A stretch of 53,125 nucleotides of DNA from Bacilli bacterium. GTDB taxonomy: Bacteria; Bacillota_I; Bacilli_A; RF39; UBA660. Positions 9,290 through 18,098 of this stretch are shown piece after piece. The notes under the pieces were generated by a model. It was not told the origin of the DNA. It did not search any database and saw only the letters and a list, made by a program, of their open reading frames with translations. Positions within the stretch are counted from its first letter, which is position 1, and each line of letters begins with the position of its first letter. The position numbers and the translations under genes were made by a program. The stretch covers positions 1 through 53,125 of the forward strand of contig JAFUCZ010000006.1 of the NCBI GenBank assembly GCA_017459425.1, in the 5' to 3' direction.

Positions 9290-10639
9290 CTATAATACCT
9301 TAATTAATCTCTTTGAATTAACATTACTATTTTTTTCAAAAAAGTATTCACCATGTTCTTCTAAAGAAGATAAATCAACAATTTCTATTTTTGTGTTATT
9401 TTTAAGGAAAGAATGTCCTACTTTTTTAGTATTACTTAAATCTATGCTTTCCAATGAATCATTATAATATAAGACATTATTACCTGCATATTCTAAATTT
9501 GGACAGTAAAATTCTGTTAAAGAAGTATTATGTAAACAAAAACAATCTCCAATACTATGTACATTAGGTGCATAAAATTTTTCTAAACAATTATTTCTCG
9601 ATAAAAAATTATCACCAATTTCATCTACTTTTTCATTATAATAGCTAACTATTCTAGATTTCGAATCAATTTTTACAATTATAATGTTATTTTCTTTATA
9701 AATGTAGATATTTTTACCATCTATTTCTTTTTTTACTTCAATTTTTAGAATATCATTAAATTCATCAATAAAAGAATCTTTAATATTGTTATCTTTTAAA
9801 GTGATTTTTTTGTTTACTAAATCTAATATAAAATAATCCATTATTACATATTTTTCACTAGGATATTTTATAACATTAAATTCAGTTACAATTATATTAT
9901 TATTGCAATAATAATTGTTATTTATTTTATAATTATACTTATAATAAATACCATCTGGTCCTAAAACATAATTATCTAGTTCTAATTTTGATTTAGTAAT
10001 TTCATTTATTCTTAAATTATAATGTTTTTCAAAACTTGATGTTAATCCCTCTATTATATTTTCTAAATTATTACTAAATGTAGCATCAGGATTTTTAACT
10101 TTATGATTATATCTATTTTTTATTGATAATGTATTATTAATACCTCTAGTAAACTGAATACTAATTACACTAGTACCATATTTATCTTGTCTATCAGGTT
10201 TTATAAAATCTTCTCTTTTTATTTGATCAACATTTTTCAAAACTGCAAAAAAAACATAATAGCTGTTTATTTTATTTTGATCAAATGTACATAATTCTTC
10301 ACCTTTTGCATAATATCTTTTAAAACTTTGTATATCTTCCTCTGTTTTACATTCAAACAATTCATATCCAGCTTCATCCATTAATTCAAATGGTGTTTTG
10401 TCACTTTTAATTTTGTTTGTATGTAAATCAATTTTACTATATATATAATCCTTAAATTCTATTATTTTATTTTGTTCAACTAAATCCTTAAATAAATATA
10501 TACATGGATTAAAATTATCCATAAGTATTTTACTTAATAATCCATCAGTTTCAAGTAATGTTGGGAACAGTTTTTTACACATATGCATAAAAGGTTCACC
10601 ATATAATTTTTTTATTACTCTTAAATCTGACTGCATCAT
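9290..10639 (-). CDS. Hypothetical protein with C-terminal leucine-rich-repeat-like units
   Basis: The 449-residue product has no signal peptide. Its first 120 residues are helical and rich in charged and aromatic residues; its last 110 residues contain about four irregular repeats of roughly 22-24 residues with the pattern LExFYAPNVxxIGDxF..NxSLxxFxxPNLEYAGNN, reminiscent of BspA-type leucine-rich repeats. The middle is Asn/Lys/Ile-rich. A recognition or scaffold role is possible, but I cannot assign a function. Two adjacent ATG codons follow GGGGGAGGAAGT; the second (10636) has the better spacing. Confidence 0.7.
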   Translation of the reverse strand: MMQSDLRVIKKLYGEPFMHMCKKLFPTLLETDGLLSKILMDNFNPCIYLFKDLVEQNKIIEFKDYIYSKIDLHTNKIKSDKTPFELMDEAGYELFECKTEEDIQSFKRYYAKGEELCTFDQNKINSYYVFFAVLKNVDQIKREDFIKPDRQDKYGTSVISIQFTRGINNTLSIKNRYNHKVKNPDATFSNNLENIIEGLTSSFEKHYNLRINEITKSKLELDNYVLGPDGIYYKYNYKINNNYYCNNNIIVTEFNVIKYPSEKYVIMDYFILDLVNKKITLKDNNIKDSFIDEFNDILKIEVKKEIDGKNIYIYKENNIIIVKIDSKSRIVSYYNEKVDEIGDNFLSRNNCLEKFYAPNVHSIGDCFCLHNTSLTEFYCPNLEYAGNNVLYYNDSLESIDLSNTKKVGHSFLKNNTKIEIVDLSSLEEHGEYFFEKNSNVNSKRLIKVL

Positions 10640-10693
10640 ACTTCCTCCCCCATTGGTTACACTATTATAACTATTTTTATTAAAAAGTCAAAT

Positions 10694-10723
10694 TTAAAAA
10701 AAAAACATTCGTAAAGAATGTTT
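10694..10723 (-). terminator. Strong terminator of the desulfurase-thioredoxin operon
   Basis: AAACATTC (10703-10710), loop GTAAA, GAATGTTT (10716-10723); the minus strand continues with a run of T. Confidence 0.8.
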
Positions 10724-11918
10724 ATCCAAACATAAGTATTTTTGGAGCTACAAGTAAAAGTATTCCAATTAAAGACATTATTATTCCACCTATTAAATGG
10801 GAATATTTACTATATTTATTTGAAATACCTGTTAATTTCATAGTAAACATCGCTATAAAAAATACTATTAAATCGTCTAGCATAAAGAATAATATGTAAA
10901 GTAAAATATATCCAATATATTCTACATTATTTAAGTTATTCATTGAAAGTACTTGTGTATATAAAAGTGGAAGTCCTGCAGAGCAAGCAAGTTCTACTAA
11001 ATTTATAGAAAATGCCAACGCCATTATACCAAGTATCGCTAAAATAAAGCTTTTTTCACTAGTAAATTTTTTTATTTTTTCCATTGTTTTTTTCTTTTGA
11101 TCTTTATCTGTTACAGTACACCCTACATCTTTTTCTTTTATGGTTTTATAAAAACTTCTTAAGTTTACTACTCCACCAATTAAAGCTACTATTGCAATTA
11201 ATGATCTAACCCAAATTATTTGGTTAATTGATAAAGCTACTTTTAACCATGCTACCATAAAAAGTAAATAAACTAATGCTGATGATATTATAAATGTTAG
11301 ACCTAATATCCACATTTTTTTTCTATCTTTCATTACAATTAAAATACTAATTAAAAATAATAACACCCACATAGCACATGGGTTAAAACCATCAACAAGT
11401 CCTATTACAACTGATAAAAGTGGAAGTGATACTTTTTTAGCATCTACTTTCCCTAATATTGGAACATTTATATTAGAATCTTTTTTTTCTTTTTTCTTCA
11501 AATTCTTTAAAATATCAGTTTTACCGTCTATAACTTGACTTACTAAATTGACGCTTGTATCTTTTTCTTTAACTGCATTTTCAATTTGATAGCCAATATT
11601 ATCATTATATCCAGTAAAATATTTTGTACCAATAACGGTAAAAGGCACATAACTATTATCAACACTTAATTCTTTTTTTACTTTACCTAATAATTCTTGA
11701 TTAGTTTTATCATACCATACTTCATATTCATGGATGTCTACGTAATCATATTTTTCTTTTATATCTTCTAAAAATTCTTCTTCTTTAGCACAATGTGGAC
11801 ATCCATCACCTCTAAAGAAATATATATTTAATTTCTCACTAGCACTAGCACTACCAGGTAATAATAATACTGCGCTTAAAATTAATAACCCTATATATTT
11901 TCTCATCAAACCACTCAT
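10722..11918 (-). CDS. Thioredoxin-fold/DsbD-like membrane fusion, probable transmembrane thiol-disulfide carrier
   Basis: A signal peptide (about 6-27) precedes an extracytoplasmic thioredoxin/glutaredoxin-like domain with CPHC (40-43) and a cis-Pro loop near SYVPFTVIG. After a lysine-rich linker come about six membrane segments with the paired cysteines of the CcdA/DsbD transmembrane family, in GFNPCAMW (C181) and ELACSAGLP (C312). Proteins of this build pass reducing equivalents from a cytosolic thioredoxin across the membrane to an outer thiol domain. The gene overlaps the mini-thioredoxin gene by ATGA, which supplies the likely cytosolic partner. The target outside the cell is unknown. 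Confidence 0.87.
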   Translation of the reverse strand: MSGLMRKYIGLLILSAVLLLPGSASASEKLNIYFFRGDGCPHCAKEEEFLEDIKEKYDYVDIHEYEVWYDKTNQELLGKVKKELSVDNSYVPFTVIGTKYFTGYNDNIGYQIENAVKEKDTSVNLVSQVIDGKTDILKNLKKKEKKDSNINVPILGKVDAKKVSLPLLSVVIGLVDGFNPCAMWVLLFLISILIVMKDRKKMWILGLTFIISSALVYLLFMVAWLKVALSINQIIWVRSLIAIVALIGGVVNLRSFYKTIKEKDVGCTVTDKDQKKKTMEKIKKFTSEKSFILAILGIMALAFSINLVELACSAGLPLLYTQVLSMNNLNNVEYIGYILLYILFFMLDDLIVFFIAMFTMKLTGISNKYSKYSHLIGGIIMSLIGILLLVAPKILMFG

Positions 11919-12166
11919 TTCAAAAATTTTTCTACTTCATCAAAACTTTTTTCACCAATTAATCTTCCAATTTCTTTATCGTCTTCCATAAATATTAATA
12001 CTGGTAATATTTCACCAACATTATATTTACTAACCATTTCCTCATCAAAATCATAATCATATGTTATTACTTCTAAATCAGGATATTTTTTATTTATTTT
12101 ATTAAAAACATTATTCATAATTATACAACTTGGACACCAAGTAGATGTTATTTTTACTATTTTCAT
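11915..12166 (-). CDS. Small thioredoxin-like protein (WCPSC)
   Basis: At 83 residues this is a minimal thioredoxin fold with the redox motif STWCPSC (C11, C14) near the N-terminus and the cis-proline in GEILPVLIF. It is cytoplasmic, with no signal peptide. It lies three bases after the cysteine desulfurase and overlaps the membrane fusion gene by four bases, so all three are surely one transcript. I infer that it carries electrons or persulfide sulfur between the two neighbours. Confidence 0.88.
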   Translation of the reverse strand: MKIVKITSTWCPSCIIMNNVFNKINKKYPDLEVITYDYDFDEEMVSKYNVGEILPVLIFMEDDKEIGRLIGEKSFDEVEKFLK

Positions 12167-12169
12167 ATT

Positions 12170-13282
12170 TTACCCCAATCTTTTTATACATTCATCAAAT
12201 TTTTGCTTAAAAAACTCTATTTCGTCATCTGTTGTTAAATAAGATAAACTTATTCTAATACTAGATTTTGCCTTTTCTACATCGTTTGTAAATGCTTGTA
12301 CTGCACGTGAAGAACTACTAGTTGAACATGCACTTTGTGTTGAAATATAAATTTCACTTTCTTCTAATGCATGTAAAAATGTTTCAGGTTTAATTCCTTT
12401 TAAACTAATATTTAACATATGTGGAATACAGTATTCATTATGATTTATTGAAATATCGTATTCACTTAAAAATTTAACTAATTCTTTATTTAGTTTATCT
12501 ACTCTTTTATATTTTTTATCTAGTTCATTTAAACTTAATCTTAAAGCTTTAGATAAAGATACAATTAAAGGAAGGGCTGGTGTACCACTTCTATAAATGC
12601 TTGTACTTTTTCCACCATGAATAATTGGTTCTAGTTTTATGTTATTACTTTTTAATAAAACTCCAATACCTTTTAAGCCATAAAATTTATGCGAAGAAAA
12701 ACTAACTAAATCTACATTTTCAAGTGAAATACTTGTTTTACCCATACTTTGTGTGAAATCACTATGAAAAAAGCATTTAGGATAGTTTTTTAAAAATTTA
12801 CCTATTTCATCAATTGGCTGCATTATACCTATTTCACTATTAACCGAAGCAATACTAACTAATATTGTATCATCACGCATTAATTCTTTTAAATTATTTA
12901 AATCTACTTGTCCATTTTCATCTAATTTAACAAAGTCAACTTCAAATCCTAAATTTTGTAAAAATGAAATTGGTCCATAAATAGAAGAATGCTCTAAAGG
13001 TGTTGTAATAATATGTTTCCCTCTATTTTGATATTTAAGCGCTATACCTTTAATAGCTAAATTATTAGATTCAGAAGATCCACTAGTATAAATAATTTCT
13101 TTATCTTTTAAGTTTAATAAATTTTCTATTTGACTAGTTGCAGCATCAATTATTTTTTTGCTTTCAACTCCTAATTTATGTAATGAATTTGGATTACCAA
13201 TAAATTCCTTACTGCATTTTACAAATGTATCTAACACCTCATCATTGACTGGCGTTGTTGCACTATAATCTAAATATGTCAT
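12170..13282 (-). CDS. Cysteine desulfurase (NifS/IscS family)
   Basis: A PLP enzyme that takes sulfur from cysteine as an enzyme persulfide. PLP-binding features include TSGSSESNN (66-74), H98, HSDFTQ with D175, and SSHKFYG with Lys199. The catalytic Cys319 lies in TQSACSTSSSS, a long-loop group I (IscS/NifS-like) arrangement. Length 370 is slightly short. Unlike the usual iron-sulfur clusters, no scaffold (iscU/sufU) or thiI gene follows; instead a thioredoxin and a membrane thiol carrier do. A TATAAT box lies just upstream (about 13300). Confidence 0.94.
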   Translation of the reverse strand: MTYLDYSATTPVNDEVLDTFVKCSKEFIGNPNSLHKLGVESKKIIDAATSQIENLLNLKDKEIIYTSGSSESNNLAIKGIALKYQNRGKHIITTPLEHSSIYGPISFLQNLGFEVDFVKLDENGQVDLNNLKELMRDDTILVSIASVNSEIGIMQPIDEIGKFLKNYPKCFFHSDFTQSMGKTSISLENVDLVSFSSHKFYGLKGIGVLLKSNNIKLEPIIHGGKSTSIYRSGTPALPLIVSLSKALRLSLNELDKKYKRVDKLNKELVKFLSEYDISINHNEYCIPHMLNISLKGIKPETFLHALEESEIYISTQSACSTSSSSRAVQAFTNDVEKAKSSIRISLSYLTTDDEIEFFKQKFDECIKRLG

Positions 13283-13320
13283 AAAATCACCTACTATAAT
13301 TATAGCATATATATTTTAAA

Positions 13321-13351
13321 TTAAAAATAAAAACTTGATAAACAAGTTTTT
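13321..13351 (-). terminator. Terminator of the lipoprotein/RNase J-like unit
   Basis: AAAAACTTG (13329-13337), ATAAA, CAAGTTTTT (13343-13351); on the minus strand followed by ATTTTTAATTT. Confidence 0.75.
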
Positions 13352-13805
13352 ATTTGCATTCATAATCTAATGCTTCGAATGAATTTTTTATTGTATTATA
13401 ATCAGATGATAAATCAAGTAGTTCATTAACTTTTTCTAAATCCTTTTCTTCAACTTTGTTTGAATCAACAGTTAAAGCAACATATATAGAATCTTTATCT
13501 GATTTAGAATCTATTGTAATTCCACTTAAATTTTCATACTCTAAAAATGGTTCTTTTGCCTGATTTAATAGAGTATCCATTAAATTAGTATATTCATCCG
13601 GTACCTCTATATTAGTAGAAGTTGTGTAATTATCTATTACATTATTACTAAAATTAACTTTCACTTCAGATATACTTGTAAAACCATTATCGATTTGTTT
13701 TAACGAGCAAGTGATTTTTTTTGTTTCAGTGCTTTTTTTATTCTTAGTTGAACCACAACCTGTTAATAAAACAAATACACACAAAAGTAATACTGTTTTT
13801 TTCAT
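13350..13805 (-). CDS. Small lipoprotein of unknown function
   Basis: The product begins with a lipoprotein signal peptide ending in the lipobox LLTGC (cleavage before the Cys near residue 17), so it should be anchored to the outer face of the membrane. The 130-residue mature part alternates beta strands and a C-terminal helical segment, a layout resembling the YehR/DUF1307 lipoproteins, but the match is only suggestive. It starts one base after the RNase J-like gene ends and so shares its transcript. Confidence 0.8.
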   Translation of the reverse strand: MKKTVLLLCVFVLLTGCGSTKNKKSTETKKITCSLKQIDNGFTSISEVKVNFSNNVIDNYTTSTNIEVPDEYTNLMDTLLNQAKEPFLEYENLSGITIDSKSDKDSIYVALTVDSNKVEEKDLEKVNELLDLSSDYNTIKNSFEALDYECK

Positions 13806-13806
13806 G

Positions 13807-15450
13807 TTACACCTCCTGCATAACTATTAAAATCATTGGCTTACATTCAGTTTGTGAATATAAGTATTTTCCAAGTTTATCACGTATACCTAATTTTATT
13901 TTATTAAAATCTACATAATTTGGCTTAATGTTTTCTTTTATGACTTCTAGTGATAAATTTTCAGATTCTTTTATTAAATCAATATTATCTTTAACATAAA
14001 TAAATCCTCTTGTTAAAACATCTGGACCTGATAAAATTTTATGATTTGTTTTATCTAAAGTAACACTAACGATTACTATACCGTTATCACCTAGTAATTC
14101 TCTATCTTTAAGCACTAGTTCTCCTATATCTCCAACTGTTTTACCGTCTACTAAAATGTCATCGATTTTAATTTTTTCACCAGTTTCAACTAGTTTTCCA
14201 CCAACAAATTCAGCCACTTCTCCATTTAATTTTAATAATATATTATCGTTATCCATTCCAATGTTTTGTGCACATGTTGCATTTTCTACTTGATGTCTAT
14301 ATTCTCCAATTACTGGGAAATAATATTTTGGATTCATCAAGTTTATCATTAGCATCAAATCTTCACTTGAAGCATGACATGATAAGTATTTTTTAGATGA
14401 TAAAATAATTAAATTAGAATCTATTTTTGAAATATCATCAAATAATTTTGTAGAACTTTTTTCCATTCCATCATATATAGGACTTGCAAATACGACTGTA
14501 TCTTTGTTTGTTATTTTTATAAATTTATCGTATCCTTTTACTATTCTTGAAATATTTGAAAAAGGTTTTTCTCTTTCATCAGAAATAATAACAATAACTC
14601 CTTCATCATTAACATGATGAATATTAGAAATTTGTTTTTTATCAAAATCAATATATTTCATATCAATAGATTTTAATATAATTGATTCTAATTTTTTACC
14701 CATTATAATTACTTTACGGTTTGTATCTTTAACAACACTTAATAGTTCTTGAATTCTATAAAACTGTGCCTGGGATAAATTTAGTAATATTCTACCTTCA
14801 TTTTTTGTTATAACCTCTCCAAGAGCACTAGCCATTCTATGATTTGGTGAAGTAAATCCTCTTTTTTCAGCATACATTGATTCACTCATTAAACATAAAA
14901 CACCTTGTTTACCAACATATGCTAGTTTACCAATATCTGTTTTATAATGTCCCATCATTGTTGAGTCAAATACAAAATTACCTGTATATACTATTGCCCC
15001 ATCTTGAGTATTTAAAACATATCCTACAGTATCAGGTACAGAATGTGTTAAACTAATTGGAAAAATGCTATTTTTACCAAAATCAATTTTTCTATGAGGT
15101 GTTAAAATATGTAAGTTATCTGTTTTTATATTTTCCTCTATTAATTGACCTTTAATAACTTCTATTGTAAAAGTTGTACCGTAAACAGGTAAATCTACTT
15201 CATTTAAAATATCTGGTAACGCTCCCATTTGCTGATCATGACCATGAGTTACAAAAATACCTTTAATTCTATCTTTATTTTGTTTTAAATATTCAAAGTC
15301 AGGTATTATATAATCTACTCCAAGCATTTTATCATCAGCATATTTTAAACCTGCATCAAATACAAATATATCCTTATCCACTTCAACGACATACATGTTT
15401 TTTCCAACTTCATTAAGTCCGCCTAAAGCGAATATTTTAATTTTACTCAT
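13807..15450 (-). CDS. RNase J-like beta-CASP protein, probably catalytically inactive (RNase J2-like)
   Basis: Overall layout is RNase J: N-terminal beta-lactamase fold, inserted beta-CASP domain, and a C-terminal domain (547 residues). The metal site is badly altered. The HxHxDHxG loop reads THGHDQQMG, keeping H69 and H71 but with Gln73 and Gln74 for Asp and His. The TGDF aspartate is Asn158 (TGNF), and the PVHGEYR histidine is Ile381 (PVIGEYR). The H136 and H359 positions remain. Some Firmicutes have an inactive RNase J2 that partners an active RNase J1; this looks like such a partner. Start chosen at the ATG at 15450 (MSKIKIF), eight bases after AGGAG; an upstream GTG is too close to that site. 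Confidence 0.92.
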   Translation of the reverse strand: MSKIKIFALGGLNEVGKNMYVVEVDKDIFVFDAGLKYADDKMLGVDYIIPDFEYLKQNKDRIKGIFVTHGHDQQMGALPDILNEVDLPVYGTTFTIEVIKGQLIEENIKTDNLHILTPHRKIDFGKNSIFPISLTHSVPDTVGYVLNTQDGAIVYTGNFVFDSTMMGHYKTDIGKLAYVGKQGVLCLMSESMYAEKRGFTSPNHRMASALGEVITKNEGRILLNLSQAQFYRIQELLSVVKDTNRKVIIMGKKLESIILKSIDMKYIDFDKKQISNIHHVNDEGVIVIISDEREKPFSNISRIVKGYDKFIKITNKDTVVFASPIYDGMEKSSTKLFDDISKIDSNLIILSSKKYLSCHASSEDLMLMINLMNPKYYFPVIGEYRHQVENATCAQNIGMDNDNILLKLNGEVAEFVGGKLVETGEKIKIDDILVDGKTVGDIGELVLKDRELLGDNGIVIVSVTLDKTNHKILSGPDVLTRGFIYVKDNIDLIKESENLSLEVIKENIKPNYVDFNKIKLGIRDKLGKYLYSQTECKPMILIVMQEV

Positions 15451-15469
15451 CTCTCCCACTCCTTTCTGT

Positions 15470-15513
15470 TTAAAAATAAAAAATACTAATCTATTATATC
15501 ATAAATTAGTATT
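15470..15513 (-). terminator. Terminator of tRNA-Ser, containing a TATAAT for the RNase J-like gene
   Basis: AATACTAAT (15482-15490) pairs with ATTAGTATT (15505-15513) and the minus strand runs into TTTTTTATTTTT. The loop contains GATATAAT, a plausible -10 box for the following gene. Confidence 0.65.
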
Positions 15514-15528
15514 AATAACAAATTTAAA

Positions 15529-15619
15529 TGGCGGAGTGGGAGGGATTTGAACCCTCGCGCCAGTTGCCCGACCTACACCCTTAGCAGGGGCGCCTCTTCA
15601 GCCTCTTGAGTACCACTCC
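15529..15619 (-). tRNA. tRNA-Ser(GCU)
   Basis: A 91-base class II tRNA with encoded CCA. The acceptor GGAGTGG (15619-15613) pairs with CCACTCC (15539-15533) and the discriminator is G. The anticodon stem CGCCC/GGGTG encloses loop CTGCTAA, giving anticodon GCT. The extra arm is long, as in serine tRNAs, and the T-loop is GTTCAAATC. It reads AGC/AGU codons. Confidence 0.96.
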
Positions 15620-15641
15620 AAATCTATTGGCTACACGTTAC

Positions 15642-15670
15642 ATTTTACATTAATATTTAAGTGTTGTCAA
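15642..15670 (-). promoter_or_regulatory. Promoter of tRNA-Ser
   Basis: Minus strand TTGACA (15670-15665), 17-base spacer, TAAAAT (15647-15642), about 22 bases upstream of the tRNA. Confidence 0.75.
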
Positions 15671-15685
15671 TAGAATTTTATATAT

Positions 15686-17089
15686 CTACTTTATTTCATA
15701 TATTGTTCCATCTTTAGTATCTTTTAATACTATTTTTTTATTTAATAATTCATTTCTGATCTCATCTGCTCTATTATAATCTTTATTTTTTTTAGCTTCA
15801 TTTCTTAAATTTATCATAGTTTCTATGTATTCTTTTAATTCTAAATCTAATACATCACAACTATCATTAAGTAGGTCTAGCGATAAAACTTTATCAAAGT
15901 CACCTACTAAAAATAATTTTGTTTTATTAGAGATTTCATTATCTTTTAATACATTATAAAGAACTGTTAATGCACTAGATGTATTTAAATCATTTTCTAA
16001 AGCTTTTATAAAATCGGATTTATAATTATTTATTTTATCTTGGTCTAACTTGCCACAATTATTATCTTTTATAGATTTTATTTTATTAATAAGTTTATTA
16101 TATGCATTTGTTGTTATATCCATTGCTTCATAGCTAAATACTAATTGATTTCTATAATGCGATTGTAAGCAAAACATACGATATACTAAAGGATCATATC
16201 CTTTTTCTTTTAATAATGAAAGTGTTAAAAAGTCCCCTTTTGACTTACTCATTTTACCTGTTTTATCATTTAAATGTTCACCATGCATCCAATATTTACA
16301 CCAAGTATGTCCTATAAAACTTTCTGATTGCGCTATTTCATTTGTATGATGTGGGAATATATTATCTACTCCACCACAATGAATATCTAGTTTATCACCT
16401 AAATATTTAAGTGCTATACCGGAACATTCTATATGCCATCCTGGATATCCAATACCCCATGGGCTATCCCATTTCATAACTTGATTTGAAAACTTAGAAA
16501 CTGTAAACCATAGTCCAAAATCAGCTGGATTTCTTTTAAATTCATCTTCTTCAACATCTTCTCTTACAGCAACTAATAAATCTTCTTTATTTTTTCCAGA
16601 TAAGTCATAATAATTACTTACTTTACTAACATCAAAATATACATTATTGTTTGCTAAATATGCATATCCTTTTTTTAATAATTGCTCAACTATTTTTATA
16701 TATTCATCTATATTATCTGATGCTTTTGAAATTATATCAGGCTTCTTTATATTTAAATCTTTTAAATCGCTAAAAAATGCATCAGTATAAAATTGAGCTA
16801 TTTCATATACTGTTTTGTTTTCTCTTTGTGCACCTTTTAGCATCTTATCTTCACCAGTATCAGCATCACTAGTCATGTGTCCTACATCCGTTATGTTCAT
16901 ACAACGTTTTACATCATACCCTATATAATTTAATGTTTTTTCTAAAATATCTTCAAAAACATAAGTTCTTAAATTTCCAATATGCGCATAATTATACACG
17001 GTAGGTCCACATGTATACATTTTTACCTGTTTTTTATCATTTGGAATAAATTCCTCTACTTTTTTTGTTAAAGTATTATAAATTTTCAT
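15686..17089 (-). CDS. cysS: Cysteinyl-tRNA synthetase
   Basis: Charges tRNA-Cys with cysteine. The class I signature is HIGN (36-39) in YNYAHIGNLRTY. The zinc ligand Cys is in MYTCGPTVYN; further zinc-site residues occur in HIECSGIA and FPHHTNEIAQSE. KMSKS appears in TGKMSKSKGDF. The length of 467 is normal. It is the next gene upstream of tRNA-Ser on the same strand. No T-box leader is visible in the roughly 80-base upstream gap. Confidence 0.97.
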   Translation of the reverse strand: MKIYNTLTKKVEEFIPNDKKQVKMYTCGPTVYNYAHIGNLRTYVFEDILEKTLNYIGYDVKRCMNITDVGHMTSDADTGEDKMLKGAQRENKTVYEIAQFYTDAFFSDLKDLNIKKPDIISKASDNIDEYIKIVEQLLKKGYAYLANNNVYFDVSKVSNYYDLSGKNKEDLLVAVREDVEEDEFKRNPADFGLWFTVSKFSNQVMKWDSPWGIGYPGWHIECSGIALKYLGDKLDIHCGGVDNIFPHHTNEIAQSESFIGHTWCKYWMHGEHLNDKTGKMSKSKGDFLTLSLLKEKGYDPLVYRMFCLQSHYRNQLVFSYEAMDITTNAYNKLINKIKSIKDNNCGKLDQDKINNYKSDFIKALENDLNTSSALTVLYNVLKDNEISNKTKLFLVGDFDKVLSLDLLNDSCDVLDLELKEYIETMINLRNEAKKNKDYNRADEIRNELLNKKIVLKDTKDGTIYEIK

Positions 17090-17174
17090 TTAATCACTGC
17101 CTTTATTTATTATATTATTTGCAAGATAATGTATTCAATATAATAATATCATTTTAAGATGTTTTTTTCAAATT

Positions 17175-17939
17175 TTAAAGATTGATAATTTGAAAATTAG
17201 ATGTGTTTTGTATGTCATGATTATATGTATATATTTCTTTAAATAATTTATTTATATCTTTTTTCTGCAATTCAAAAACTAAATTTTTATTTTTGTATTT
17301 ACCAGCGTATTTACCACTTTTGCCAATTCGACATGATAATGATATATTTATTGTTCCATTTTTTAATAATTCTATAAATTTATGAAAACCAATTAATTCA
17401 TATATGGTAATTTTGTAATATCTAAATTGATCTTCTGCACTACACTTCTTTGTGCTTGCATAAACTAAAGCCATACTACTTAGTTTTAATTTCAAATGGT
17501 TATAAATTGTATCTAGATATACAAAAGATTTTCGTTCAATTAATTCTCCATTTAAATTGTATATGCACAGAAATAGTTTTTCTTCTTTTTCATCTATATC
17601 AAATTTGAATATGTAATTATTTACTTTTTTTTGATTTTTACAACTAAGTATTTCTTGTAAAGCTTTTTTGTCTTTGAAATCTTTATCAAAGTATCCATAT
17701 TTTTCTATTAATCTATTAATTTCAGGAAATGTTGGCCCATCAAATGCACATGAAAAAAGTGAAATTGGATATCTGCTAAATCTACTGCTACACTTTATTT
17801 CGATGCCATAATAATCAGGAAAATACATACTATCATTTTCTTTACCAAGAAGATGTTCAAATGTTAATCCTATTGCTCCTAAACCATTTGCTGAGCTTTT
17901 TACATATCCTTTTCTTGCAATTTTTTTTAAAGTTATCAA
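17175..17939 (-). CDS. MvaI/BcnI-family restriction endonuclease-like protein, 5' end frameshifted
   Basis: Matches the MvaI/BcnI endonuclease family: the start KGYVKSSANGLGAIGLTFEHLLG, then a PD-(D/E)XK site with D42, E47 and K49 in FPDYYGIEIK, then SRYPISLFS. Relatives cut short sequences such as CCWGG. In the given frame the only start is a TTG at 17939 without a ribosome site. A good start (GGAGGAACAACATG, ATG at 17964) lies upstream in another frame; it reads MNENYKLLIDNFKK and would join this frame if the A8 tract at 17921-17928 were A7. No DNA methyltransferase is nearby. It may be a slippage-controlled gene, a recent pseudogene, or a sequencing error. Confidence 0.8.
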   Translation of the reverse strand: MITLKKIARKGYVKSSANGLGAIGLTFEHLLGKENDSMYFPDYYGIEIKCSSRFSRYPISLFSCAFDGPTFPEINRLIEKYGYFDKDFKDKKALQEILSCKNQKKVNNYIFKFDIDEKEEKLFLCIYNLNGELIERKSFVYLDTIYNHLKLKLSSMALVYASTKKCSAEDQFRYYKITIYELIGFHKFIELLKNGTINISLSCRIGKSGKYAGKYKNKNLVFELQKKDINKLFKEIYTYNHDIQNTSNFQIINL

Positions 17940-17964
17940 TTAATAATTTGTAATTTTCGTTCAT
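17921..17964 (-). other. Displaced 5' end of the endonuclease gene with A8 slippery tract
   Basis: GGAGG lies six bases before the ATG at 17964. That ATG opens a 36-codon frame that shifts out at A8 (17928-17921) and ends at a TGA. Deleting one A fuses it with the endonuclease frame as DNFKKIARKGYVKS, a smooth extension of the conserved N-terminus. Confidence 0.7.
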
Positions 17965-18098
17965 GTTGTTCCTCCAGGTGTTTTTTTCTAGCATCCGACT
18001 CTACTGTATGATTTTAAAATAATTGTTTAAAACTTTATTAAAATTTTAAAATTATTAATTATGTAAAATAATCGGGCGGTCTGGGTCGGTATTTGAGT
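17965..18098. other. Intergenic region with an inverted tRNA-like fragment
   Basis: No gene seen. It is AT-rich except for a GC-rich patch at about 18071-18092 (CGGGCGGTC then GGGTCGG). The 9-mer CGGGCGGTC also occurs, on the opposite strand, in the variable/T-arm side of the CAU tRNA at 18229-18305. This might be a relic of an insertion next to the tRNA genes. Confidence 0.35.

Noticed and set aside
17090-17174. T-box leader before cysS
   Set aside because: That gap is downstream of the endonuclease gene, only about 80 bases long, and lacks the AGGGUGGAACCGCG-type T-box sequence.
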